Of a DNA stretch of 64,000 bases, positions 23,595 through 31,233 are shown one piece after another; within the stretch, counting starts at the first letter, position 1; the number at the start of each line of letters is the position of its first letter. Position numbers and translations under genes: made by a program. Location: assembly GCA_019637915.1 (NCBI GenBank), contig JAHBUV010000001.1:1520565-1584564 (forward strand), given 5' to 3'. A model generated the notes under the pieces. The model was given only the letters and a program-made list of their open reading frames with translations, was not told the origin of the DNA and ran no database searches. Source of the stretch: Pseudobdellovibrionaceae bacterium (lineage in GTDB: Bacteria; Bdellovibrionota; Bdellovibrionia; Bdellovibrionales; Bdellovibrionaceae).

Positions 23595-25072
23595 CAAGCA
23601 TCGTCTTCAAAAAATCCATGCTTAAAACTATTATTTTCCTGGGAGCATTTATCATGACCAATACCAGCACCGCCGCCTCAGAGGCACCGCTAAAACTCGG
23701 CTACGTTCCGACGAGCTTTCCACGCGACATGATCGAAGTGAATCAGTTTGCCGAACACGCGATTCTCGGTCAGGTCCTCGAACCTCTGGTGGATGCGGAC
23801 CGCTTCGGCAACATGACGCCGGGATTGGCGAAAAGCTGGACCGTCTCATCGGACGGTCGCACTCTAACTTTCGATCTTTTTACAGATCGCGTTTTCTCAA
23901 CCGGCAGGCCGATCACCTCAAAGGACGTGGTTTATTCTCTGACACGGCATCTGGACGGCGGTTCTCAGTCGCGCAATTTTCTCACCTCCATCGAAAGCAT
24001 TTCCGCCGAAGGGCCGCAGGGGATCATCATCAAGTTGAAAGAACCGAACGTCGCCATTCTGAAGGCTCTCACGCGCGACCACCTCGGTATTGTCCCCAGC
24101 GACTGGAAATTCGATTCGAAATCCGATGAACCGATCATCGGCTCCGGTGCGTACCGACTCGTTCGCAAAAGCGGCAAGTGGCTGCTCATCACCAACGAGA
24201 AATTCCTGCATAAGGAAAAAATCTCCATCCCGCAGTGGGAGCTGGTTTTCTTCTCTCCCGAAGGATCTGGAGTTCTGGAATCTCCTCTTCCAGATTACGC
24301 CCCTCTGATCACTCAGCAGGGACGAGACGATCTCGAATCCGAATTCAAGAAAAATGGAATTCCTGTCGAAATCAAGGAGCAACTGAGCTTCGTTCAGACA
24401 TCACTTTGGTGGTATCCGCACGGCGAGCGTTATCGCTCCACCGAAGATAAGTCCCGGATCATGAGCTTTCTCAGCGACTTGGTCGAAACTCGCTGCAAAC
24501 AGACGAAATGCCAGCGTGCCACGGGAATCGTCCCTGTAGGCATCGCCGGATTCTTGCCTGAGCCGCTGAAAGTCGCGACCGCTCCCAGGCGCGCCGACAA
24601 GAAGATCAAAGTGCGTTTGGCGACGATGGGAGTTCTGTTCGACTTCCTTTTCGAGGGGAAAACGGCCGCAGAAGTGGCGGCGAAGCACAACGTCGAGTTT
24701 GAATTTTTCACCTTCTCGCCGGCGACCCTGAAAGAGCTGACCGTCAAGAAACCGGATGTCGTCATGGGAAGCTGGGCCGGCGGGTTCAACGACCCCGAAG
24801 GATTCCTACCGCTCCTCAATCAGCTTCTTGCGACCGACTTCGTGAAGTTCCTGGAGGATCTGGCTCCGCTTTACCAAAAGGCCCGCACTGAGCAGAACTG
24901 GACCAAGCGTGCGGACCTATTTCGCGAATTTAACGAACGTCTCGTAAAAGAACAGCGGATGGTTCCGGGCTGGAAGATCCCAATGTACTCGGTTCGACGC
25001 CCCAATCTCAAGGAAGAGGAGATTGGCTTCCGCTACACACCACGACTCATCAACGTGAAGAAAGGCAAGTAA
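23591..25072 (+). CDS. Periplasmic oligopeptide-binding protein (SBP family 5), no transporter partner
   Basis: 493 residues with a Sec signal peptide (hydrophobic stretch TIIFLGAFIMTNTSTAA, no lipobox Cys). The mature protein follows the OppA/DppA pattern: LGQVLEPLVDADRFGNMTPGLAKSW, then LTFDLFTDRVFSTGRPITSKDVVYS, and a late GFNDPEGFL. It should bind a peptide in the periplasm. No permease or ATPase gene is nearby, which argues for a sensory rather than a transport role. It overlaps the HExxH gene as ATGA and is followed three bases later by the kinase gene, so ligand-bound protein could present a peptide to the kinase's periplasmic domain. Solitary binding proteins that feed sensor kinases are known in other systems. 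Confidence 0.85.
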   Translation: MTSIVFKKSMLKTIIFLGAFIMTNTSTAASEAPLKLGYVPTSFPRDMIEVNQFAEHAILGQVLEPLVDADRFGNMTPGLAKSWTVSSDGRTLTFDLFTDRVFSTGRPITSKDVVYSLTRHLDGGSQSRNFLTSIESISAEGPQGIIIKLKEPNVAILKALTRDHLGIVPSDWKFDSKSDEPIIGSGAYRLVRKSGKWLLITNEKFLHKEKISIPQWELVFFSPEGSGVLESPLPDYAPLITQQGRDDLESEFKKNGIPVEIKEQLSFVQTSLWWYPHGERYRSTEDKSRIMSFLSDLVETRCKQTKCQRATGIVPVGIAGFLPEPLKVATAPRRADKKIKVRLATMGVLFDFLFEGKTAAEVAAKHNVEFEFFTFSPATLKELTVKKPDVVMGSWAGGFNDPEGFLPLLNQLLATDFVKFLEDLAPLYQKARTEQNWTKRADLFREFNERLVKEQRMVPGWKIPMYSVRRPNLKEEEIGFRYTPRLINVKKGK

Positions 25073-25075
25073 GCC

Positions 25076-26821
25076 GTGCCGACCCGCAACGACCTGTTCA
25101 GAAAGATGAGCCTGAGGAGATTCTTCGTCCTCATCATCTGTACGGGGGTTATCGTCTGCTCCGCGGTCTATACCCTGGCTCAGACGTGGCGGGACTTTGA
25201 CCGTGAAAAGGAATCTCACACCACATTCCAGCGGAAGATTTCGGCAATGATGGCGAACTCATTGCGGGAGCCGCTGGTGCAGGGCGCTTCGATTGAGGCC
25301 AGCCTTCGCATTCAGTCCTTTCTCAAGCAGGACCCCAGCGTGATTTGCATGACCATTGAAGGCCGCGATATTCCCGGAGCGAGCTGCGAGGGGAAAGACC
25401 TGAAATCGAGATCCATTTTTCAGACGCACGACGATCTTTTCTACGACGCCAACCAAGCGCATTTGCTCGCCAAGGTAAATATCTTCTACGACAATTCCAG
25501 TCTCTATGGTTCTTGGAAGAGAAAACTGCGCGATTCCCTGATTATCAACCTACTGATTTCCCTTCTCATCTTTTCGTTCATCGGCACCTTGGCCGCACGA
25601 CTTCTCCGCAACGACATCAAGACGGTTCTCGATGAATGCAATCCCGAGACTCAGGGACAACAGACTTCGGAAGGTATCCGCATCAAGGAGTTCTCTCATC
25701 TTTTCCATAAGCTCAAAGGTTACATCGCGGAGGCCAAGCTCAATGCCGAAGCCAGAGCCGCCGCAGAGATCGCAAAACAGGTTGCTCATGACATCCGATC
25801 CCCCCTCGCAGCTCTCCGCATGACAATTGAATCCCTGCATTCCCTCAACGAGGACACGCGTCGAACCATCCAGTCCGCCTTTGAGCGGATCAACGATATT
25901 GCCAATGACCTGATGAACAGGTGGCCTGCCGTCAGTCTTAGTGTCGCCGCCGAAGAGTCCTCCGAGCGGAAGGTGGAGCTCCTCAATGATCTCGTGGAAA
26001 GCATCATTTCAGAAAAAAGAATCCAGTACCGCGAGCTCTCCGGGATCGCCCTCGAGCTGAGAACCGACCGTAAAGCTCATGCCCTTTTCGCCAGTATTTC
26101 CGGGCATAGGCTCAAACGCGCCCTGTCCAATATCATCGACAATTCATACGAGGCGATCTGTCAGCAAGGGAAAATTGCTGTTTCAATCACGCTGGAAGGA
26201 GGCCATGCGCGGATCTCGGTGAAAGACAACGGCAAAGGCATCCCGACGGACATCCTTCCCAAGCTGATGCAGAAAGGGAGCACTTTCGGGAAGGAAGAGG
26301 GAAATGGTCTCGGTCTCTACGATGCGAGAAAGACCATCGAGGCGTGGGGAGGCTCGATTTCCCTGGAATCCAAAGTGAACCAGGGCACAGAGGTCGTCGT
26401 ATGTCTTCCTCTCGCGAAAGAGCCGGAATGGTTTGCCCGCAAGATCATCTTCGACTCCTCGACGACCATCGTATCCATTGACGATGACGTCAGCATTCAC
26501 GAGATCTGGCGCTCTCGATTCAATTCCGTGATGGAAAGTTTCGAGGGTATTCGCTTCCTAACATTCTCCTCTGTCACTGAGTTCATGGAGTGGCGCTCGC
26601 TCAATACGGAAGGCAACTACCTTTTCCTGATCGACCACGAATTTCTTCACCAGAAGATGACCGGTCTTGATGTCGTCGAACGACTCCGTATCGAGCAGAA
26701 TTCCATTTTGGTCACGAGCCGATATGCCGAAACTTCGGTTTCCCAAAAGGCAAAAAAACTGGGAGTTTCGATCCTTCCCAAAAACTTGGCCGGCTTCATT
26801 CCCTTCGAGATAGCGGCCTGA
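25076..26821 (+). CDS. Sensor histidine kinase with C-terminal receiver-like domain
   Basis: 581 residues. Membrane helices at about 16-36 and 154-175 enclose a periplasmic sensor of some 115 residues with two cysteines (91 and 104). A dimerisation/phosphorylation domain follows with the H box AKQVAHDIRSPLAALR (His238). The ATPase domain has the N box (SNIIDNSYEAI), G1 DNGKGIP and G2 GNGLGLY. The last 125 residues look like a receiver (VSIDDDVSIHEIWR, then LIDHE, SRYAE and LPKN), but several conserved positions differ, so its phosphotransfer role is unsure. Start is GTG 25076 with AAAGG upstream. It is the last gene of the regulatory operon and the likely kinase for the NtrC-type protein at its head. 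Confidence 0.9.
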   Translation: MPTRNDLFRKMSLRRFFVLIICTGVIVCSAVYTLAQTWRDFDREKESHTTFQRKISAMMANSLREPLVQGASIEASLRIQSFLKQDPSVICMTIEGRDIPGASCEGKDLKSRSIFQTHDDLFYDANQAHLLAKVNIFYDNSSLYGSWKRKLRDSLIINLLISLLIFSFIGTLAARLLRNDIKTVLDECNPETQGQQTSEGIRIKEFSHLFHKLKGYIAEAKLNAEARAAAEIAKQVAHDIRSPLAALRMTIESLHSLNEDTRRTIQSAFERINDIANDLMNRWPAVSLSVAAEESSERKVELLNDLVESIISEKRIQYRELSGIALELRTDRKAHALFASISGHRLKRALSNIIDNSYEAICQQGKIAVSITLEGGHARISVKDNGKGIPTDILPKLMQKGSTFGKEEGNGLGLYDARKTIEAWGGSISLESKVNQGTEVVVCLPLAKEPEWFARKIIFDSSTTIVSIDDDVSIHEIWRSRFNSVMESFEGIRFLTFSSVTEFMEWRSLNTEGNYLFLIDHEFLHQKMTGLDVVERLRIEQNSILVTSRYAETSVSQKAKKLGVSILPKNLAGFIPFEIAA

Positions 26822-26841
26822 GATTCCGTCTGATCCGCAGT

Positions 26842-27423
26842 TTAACGGCGTGCCGCTTTTTTCTTGGCAGCGATTTTTTTTCGCTTTGCTTTGGTTTTCG
26901 ACTTCGCTTTTCGTTTTGTCTTCTTTTTCACTTCCGGAAGATCGTCCGTCAAATCGTCAAGATCGTCGTCAAACTCCAGTGGCATGGGAGAGAGAGAAAA
27001 GTCGTCATCCGGCACAAATCTTTTGTCCGGCAAGACAAAATCCACCGCGTTCAGCGCGATCTTTCGCAGTGTCAGCTCCCGAAATGAAAATTTCGGAAGT
27101 TTCGGCCGAGGCAAGGGTGGTCCGAATTGAATGGCTTGCACGATACCAAACAGAAGTCCTTGTATGTCGATGGCCTGAGGCTCTTTTCTCGCTTCCGAAA
27201 GAACTTGACCCACAAATTTTCCGATCCGAGTTTGCCTCTCTCTGATGTCGCGACTCATATCGCACATGGGTTCACGGCACGCCCGAAGAGAATCAAGGGC
27301 TAAAAGACGATCCACAGCTTCCTTCGAAAGCTGGGATTCGATTTGCTTGATGTATGCTGAGGGTCGTCTTCGGCGCGTATCCATCTCCGCAGCCGCTTTT
27401 GCCCGCTCGAGTGTTCTTAACAT
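26842..27423 (-). CDS. Unknown protein with histone-like lysine-rich tail
   Basis: 193 residues. The N-terminal 120 residues are helical and mixed charge, the middle is acidic (LEFDDDLDDLTDDL), and the last 30 residues are almost only Lys, Arg, Ala and Thr (KKKTKRKAKSKTKAKRKK), like the tails of histone H1-like or AlgP proteins that bind DNA non-specifically. It overlaps the stop of the receiver-like gene by seven bases and is translated after it. It converges with the histidine-kinase gene. I do not recognise the N-terminal domain; a DNA- or RNA-binding role is only suggested by the tail. Confidence 0.65.
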   Translation of the reverse strand: MLRTLERAKAAAEMDTRRRRPSAYIKQIESQLSKEAVDRLLALDSLRACREPMCDMSRDIRERQTRIGKFVGQVLSEARKEPQAIDIQGLLFGIVQAIQFGPPLPRPKLPKFSFRELTLRKIALNAVDFVLPDKRFVPDDDFSLSPMPLEFDDDLDDLTDDLPEVKKKTKRKAKSKTKAKRKKIAAKKKAARR

Positions 27424-27959
27424 TTCAAACCTCCTTCAAGACCAGGAGCGACCACTGGTAAATTTCTGAGTTTCCTAGGTCCCAGAATCCCAGACTTTTC
27501 GATTTCCCGATCCAACGAACTAAAATCAAACTTCAAGACCATTCCCCGCAGCACGGAATCAAGACCCTGCGGAATGTTCCGAAGCATTCGATCCGGCGAG
27601 ACGAACAGGACGAGACCTGTTGTCGGATAGTGATTGAGGAGCCAGCGATGAAGCCAGAATCCCTCTTCCTCTGAGTCCTCGACATCACTGATGACCAAAG
27701 AAAACTCCGATTCTTCGAGAGCTGTCATGGCCTCACGCTGAGGGAGAGCAACGGTTTCGGTCTGGAATTGCATTCCGATCCTGGCAGCCAAGATCGTCTG
27801 AATATCTTCGTCGTTATCAAGGATCAAAACCCGTTTCATCTCATCGACGTTGTATTCCTTGAGATGATCTTCCGAAAATGTGGCGTTATCCACATCATTT
27901 ACTGTGAGTATGCGCCTACCGAGCCTGGCCTTTCTCTGCGGGTGGTTGAAAATCTGCAT
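27417..27959 (-). CDS. Receiver-domain protein (orphan response-regulator-like)
   Basis: 180 residues from the ATG at 27959, chosen because AGGAG stands seven to eight bases upstream; an in-frame ATG at 28067 would give 216 residues but has a poorer site and would leave no promoter space for the divergent repressor. After about 40 residues the receiver fold begins: KRVLILDNDED (acidic pair), ISDVEDSEEEGFW with the candidate phospho-Asp, a LFVSPD strand and a late LKFDF where the conserved Lys would be. There is no output domain. Such stand-alone receivers shuttle or sequester phosphoryl groups; cross-talk with the neighbouring kinase is possible. Confidence 0.65.
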   Translation of the reverse strand: MQIFNHPQRKARLGRRILTVNDVDNATFSEDHLKEYNVDEMKRVLILDNDEDIQTILAARIGMQFQTETVALPQREAMTALEESEFSLVISDVEDSEEEGFWLHRWLLNHYPTTGLVLFVSPDRMLRNIPQGLDSVLRGMVLKFDFSSLDREIEKSGILGPRKLRNLPVVAPGLEGGLKC

Positions 27960-28065
27960 CTTTTCTCTCCTAGCTTTGCCGGCTTCGCCTTCACCGCGAA
28001 GCCATTTCAAAAATTCAGTAGTAACGTCGTTTCCGATAATCGGAATTTCCGATTTTGGGAAATTC

Positions 28066-28344
28066 ATGGGCGTCCCTTTACGCTTTAGCAAAGCCCTGGG
28101 GGTCGCTACGAAAAAAACACAACACACAAAGGATTACAGAAGGCTCCTCCAGGAGTTGCGAACAGCTAGAGTTGTTGCCGGCTACACCCAAAAAGAGGCT
28201 GCGAAATCTCTTGGCAAGCATCCGCCGTTCATTTCCAAAATCGAAAGCGGAGAAAGGCGAGTAGATGTTATTGAGCTTATCGCTCTATGCACCCTCTATA
28301 AGGTGAAGATCATGGCGCTCCTCCGGAAAGCTGGGCTCGACTAA
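28066..28344 (+). CDS. XRE-family HTH regulator
   Basis: 92 residues with a Cro/CI-type HTH: LLQELRTARVVAGYTQKEAA, recognition helix around HPPFISKIESGERRVD, ending LLRKAGLD. The ATG at 28066 leaves about 106 bases to the divergent receiver gene, enough for back-to-back promoters. It has no other domain. It is likely a local repressor, perhaps of its own and the divergent promoter. Confidence 0.8.
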   Translation: MGVPLRFSKALGVATKKTQHTKDYRRLLQELRTARVVAGYTQKEAAKSLGKHPPFISKIESGERRVDVIELIALCTLYKVKIMALLRKAGLD

Positions 28345-28446
28345 CATCCAGCGCAGCCCGAGACACATTCGCACGACCGAGAAGCTCCCAATTTTCACCA
28401 TTTTTCGCCGCAGCCACAATAAACCAATTTTGATTCGCCCACAACT

Positions 28447-28743
28447 GTGGACGCTCGATTTTTTCCTAACTCGTACACTGACGTGGACGAGGAAAATTTG
28501 GGGAAAAAGAAAAAATCGAAGAATACTGAAGATTTGAAGCGCTTTGGCAAACATCTCGAAAAGATGATCCTTCAAAAGGGTTATTCGTCGCCTTATGACT
28601 TTTGGATTCAAAAAGCTGGGGAAGATATGGCGAGAGCGGGACTCAACTATCTTATCGCAGGCAAAAGAGAGCCAAAGCTGCTGACGTTACTCTTGTTGGC
28701 CGATCTTTTAGAAGTGGCACCCGCTGAACTTTTAGACTTTTAG
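28447..28743 (+). CDS. Second small XRE-like HTH regulator
   Basis: Up to 98 residues. The C-terminal 70 form a compact helical domain (LKRFGKHLEKMILQKGYSSP, DMARAGLNYLIAGKREPKLL, LADLLEVAPAELLDF) that reads as a Cro/CI-like HTH with a modified first turn. The start is uncertain: GTG 28447, GTG 28483 and TTG 28498 (with GAGG just upstream) are possible. It follows the first XRE gene by about 100 bases in the same direction. Confidence 0.6.
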   Translation: MDARFFPNSYTDVDEENLGKKKKSKNTEDLKRFGKHLEKMILQKGYSSPYDFWIQKAGEDMARAGLNYLIAGKREPKLLTLLLLADLLEVAPAELLDF

Positions 28744-28872
28744 GCTCCTAAAAATTCAAAGTCACTTTATCCCAATCTGCATCTTTCATTGCGCGAATTT
28801 CTGAGGATAATGGAGCTATGCGGCAAGTTCGAGCTTGATATCACTGGGAGGCAAAATCTTTGATCCCACTAA

Positions 28873-28897
28873 CAAAAATCCCCACCACGGATTTTTG
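28873..28897 (+). terminator. Hairpin with T-rich 3' arm after the XRE genes
   Basis: A 9-bp perfect inverted repeat (CAAAAATCC, 28873-28881, and GGATTTTTG, 28889-28897) with seven-base loop, the 3' arm containing five T. It lies 130 bases beyond the HTH gene and before the metal-resistance genes, so it may insulate the two. The stem is weak in G+C. Confidence 0.4.
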
Positions 28898-28983
28898 GTG
28901 AAATTCTCTTTTTGAGGCGTGAGCTCTCCAGGTATCCGGATTTGCTTGCCAATTCTTCCTGCCCAGACTAACGTAGGACTACG

Positions 28984-29358
28984 GTGAGAAATTTTAGATT
29001 TTTTATTTCTGTAATGCTTCTTTTGACGTTCGCATTCGCGCTCGGAGAAGAAACATTTGGAAACTCGAAGCACCTCCTCGCTTGCCAAGGAGGGTTTTCA
29101 ATTTCTTCCGAATCCGGCCATGATGATTTTGCTTATCAACAGAGCTGCGGCGAACAAAGCCAGGAAAGACAATCGCAAAAGTGCAGTGATCCTTGTCATG
29201 TTGGACAAAGCCATTTTGGTCATTGCTCATTTTTAGCGGCCAATTCCGTGTTGACCTATCCTGCATTTAATCTTTCCACCTCGAAAAGCTTCCTTTCCCA
29301 AATCATGGTGGAAGGTCCGACTCTTGAGGGGCCTCGACGCCCCCCGCGCCACGCCTAA
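28984..29358 (+). CDS. Secreted Cys/His-rich protein leading the metal-resistance operon
   Basis: 124 residues with a signal peptide (RNFRFFISVMLLLTFAFALG). The mature region has metal-ligand-rich elements: SCGEQSQ, then CSDPCHVGQSHFGHCSFL. Short secreted proteins with this CxxxCHxGxxHFGHC element commonly precede czc-type efflux operons. The start is GTG 28984 with a weak AGGA site. It is placed 118 bases before the CzcC gene. It may bind metal in the periplasm; no enzymatic function is implied. Confidence 0.65.
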   Translation: MRNFRFFISVMLLLTFAFALGEETFGNSKHLLACQGGFSISSESGHDDFAYQQSCGEQSQERQSQKCSDPCHVGQSHFGHCSFLAANSVLTYPAFNLSTSKSFLSQIMVEGPTLEGPRRPPRHA

Positions 29359-29476
29359 ATTTTAGTTTCCATTCGCGCGCTGAATTTCTAAGGACGCCAT
29401 CGGCTCCATTGCGTCTAAAACTCACTGCGTAGCGAATTATCATCCCATTCACTCATTAACTGTTCTGAGGTTTTGC

Positions 29477-30709
29477 ATGAAACGACCGTTGTTCGTAGTG
29501 TTATTTTTGTGTCTGGCAGGCTCCAGGGCGTTCGCTGAACCGAAATGCACGGCTCCCGCCACCTATCGTGATCTCGTGACCTGCGCTGAATCCCTGTCGC
29601 CGGAGGTTCAAAGCGCTCAGCTCGAAGTGGATCGCTCCAAAGCTCTAATTGATGCTGCCGGCCAGTGGCGCAACCCTGAGCTTTCCGCTGAAACTTTTCA
29701 AGGAAAAGTAGGAGGTCAAAATCAAGGCGAGACCGACATCTCTTTAGGTGTGCCGATCGAGCTTGGCGGAAAGATTTCGGCGCGCAAGGACGTAGCCCGA
29801 GGCGGATTGAGCTTTGCCGAAGCAAAGCTTTATGAAGCGCGTGCAAAAGTTCGCTCTCAAATTCTCTTAAAGCTCCATCGACTGAGGCAGGTAGTCCATG
29901 AGCAGGAAATCGCCGACGAGGCTATCCGCACATTCACGAAGTTGATTGGGCAGTATGCAAAACGGCCCGGCCTGTCTCCGGAGCAGCAAATTTCATATTC
30001 CGTCTACCAGCTCTCAAAGAGCGAATACGAACTCAAGAAATCCAGCACCGCCGAAGAAATCGTGGGGCTTGATTCTTTCTTTAGACTTAACCTCGGCCTG
30101 GGGACTGACCAAGTACGATCTTTGCTTCCTTCGAGTCCGAAGACGTGGCCCAAGATAGGCCCTTCGGAAAATCCACGTCCTTCTCCTAAGCTACAACTGC
30201 TTCAAGCCGAACTTGATACCGCCAAAGCAGAACTTTCGCTCGCACAAAGCGAAGCGTGGCCAACCCTCATCGTAGGGCCTTCTATGAAGATGCAAACGGA
30301 AGCTGGTCAGTCCAACAATCTGATGGGCGTCAATGTGAGCCTTCCTTTGCCGCTTTTCAATGTCAACGGAGGGGCGCGCGCCGCTGCTGCCGCCGGCGTC
30401 AAACTCAACGAAACTCGTCGCGAGATCGGCTTGCGAGAGCAGACTCTTCGCAGAGAAGAACTTCGCAAAGTCTACGACCAATCTGTTCAGTCGATGGCGG
30501 GAAGCCTTTCGCACGACGAAATCGAGAAGCGACACCGTGATGCCGAAAGACTTTTCACGAAAGGCGTCGTTCCCAGTGCGCTCGTCATCGAAGCGCATCG
30601 CACTTCATTTGAACTGGAAAAGACGAGACATGAGCGCGAGTTGCGCGCGCTCGAAGCCCTTCTCGATCTCTACGCAATCGACGGAAACATCTTGGAGGTG
30701 AACCTATGA
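29477..30709 (+). CDS. CzcC-like outer-membrane efflux protein (TolC superfamily)
   Basis: 410 residues with a signal peptide (MKRPLFVVLFLCLAGSRAFA). The body is a long coiled-coil helical protein with the repeated OEP-type half (SPEVQSAQLEVDRSKALIDA, later AELDTAKAELSLAQSEAWP). It forms the outer-membrane exit duct for the RND pump encoded downstream. It overlaps the next gene by four bases (ATGA). Length is normal for CzcC. Confidence 0.85.
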   Translation: MKRPLFVVLFLCLAGSRAFAEPKCTAPATYRDLVTCAESLSPEVQSAQLEVDRSKALIDAAGQWRNPELSAETFQGKVGGQNQGETDISLGVPIELGGKISARKDVARGGLSFAEAKLYEARAKVRSQILLKLHRLRQVVHEQEIADEAIRTFTKLIGQYAKRPGLSPEQQISYSVYQLSKSEYELKKSSTAEEIVGLDSFFRLNLGLGTDQVRSLLPSSPKTWPKIGPSENPRPSPKLQLLQAELDTAKAELSLAQSEAWPTLIVGPSMKMQTEAGQSNNLMGVNVSLPLPLFNVNGGARAAAAAGVKLNETRREIGLREQTLRREELRKVYDQSVQSMAGSLSHDEIEKRHRDAERLFTKGVVPSALVIEAHRTSFELEKTRHERELRALEALLDLYAIDGNILEVNL

Positions 30710-31224
30710 GCCGCATTCATACACTTTTGATCGTCCTGGCCCTTCTCGGTTACGGCGTGACTCATGCTTCTGAAGGTCACGGGGCTGGCGAAAAAAATCA
30801 CAAAGAAGAAGGCCACGCCGAGGGCGACGGCCACAACCATGAGGAAGGCGAAGAAGAGGGAGGCGGCGGGAGTGTCGGCCCGGATAAAGGCATCACGGAG
30901 TTTAGCGAACGGAGCGGTTTTAAGCTCTCGCCCGAAGCCCTGAAGAATTTCGATCTGAAATATATAAAGCTGAATGGTGACGGCCCTTGGGCACTTCCGA
31001 AATCCTCCATTGTTCATTCAGGCGAGGAAACGAATCTATTTCGCAGAAGAAATGGATTTTTCAAACGCATTGATTTTCAGACCATTAAAACTTCAGGTAA
31101 TCAAATCACAGCAGACTCGGACGATCTGAGGGAAGGCGATGAGGTCGTCGTCTTGGGCCTTGGATTTTTACGAATCGCCGAACTCGCCTCCACTGGAGGC
31201 GTTGCCCACGGGCATTCGCACTAA
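30706..31224 (+). CDS. Very short CzcB-like periplasmic adaptor
   Basis: 172 residues, while CzcB-type membrane-fusion proteins have about 380-520. There is a signal peptide, then a His/Glu-rich, probably metal-binding segment (HGAGEKNHKEEGHAEGDGH), and then a beta-rich part (LKYIKLNGDGPWALPKSSIV ... DDLREGDEVVVLGLGFL) that fits the C-terminal membrane-proximal region of adaptors, ending in HGHSH. The alpha-hairpin and lipoyl domains that normally contact TolC are missing. The gene is intact and sits with proper spacing between CzcC and CzcA, so it seems a genuine short form rather than a frameshift. Confidence 0.7.
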   Translation: MSRIHTLLIVLALLGYGVTHASEGHGAGEKNHKEEGHAEGDGHNHEEGEEEGGGGSVGPDKGITEFSERSGFKLSPEALKNFDLKYIKLNGDGPWALPKSSIVHSGEETNLFRRRNGFFKRIDFQTIKTSGNQITADSDDLREGDEVVVLGLGFLRIAELASTGGVAHGHSH

Positions 31225-31233
31225 GGAAAAAAT

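Noticed and set aside
28065-28068. Divergent start codons of the receiver and XRE genes sharing one CATG
   Set aside because: The receiver gene has a much better start at 27959 with AGGAG at correct distance, which leaves a normal 106-base divergent promoter region.
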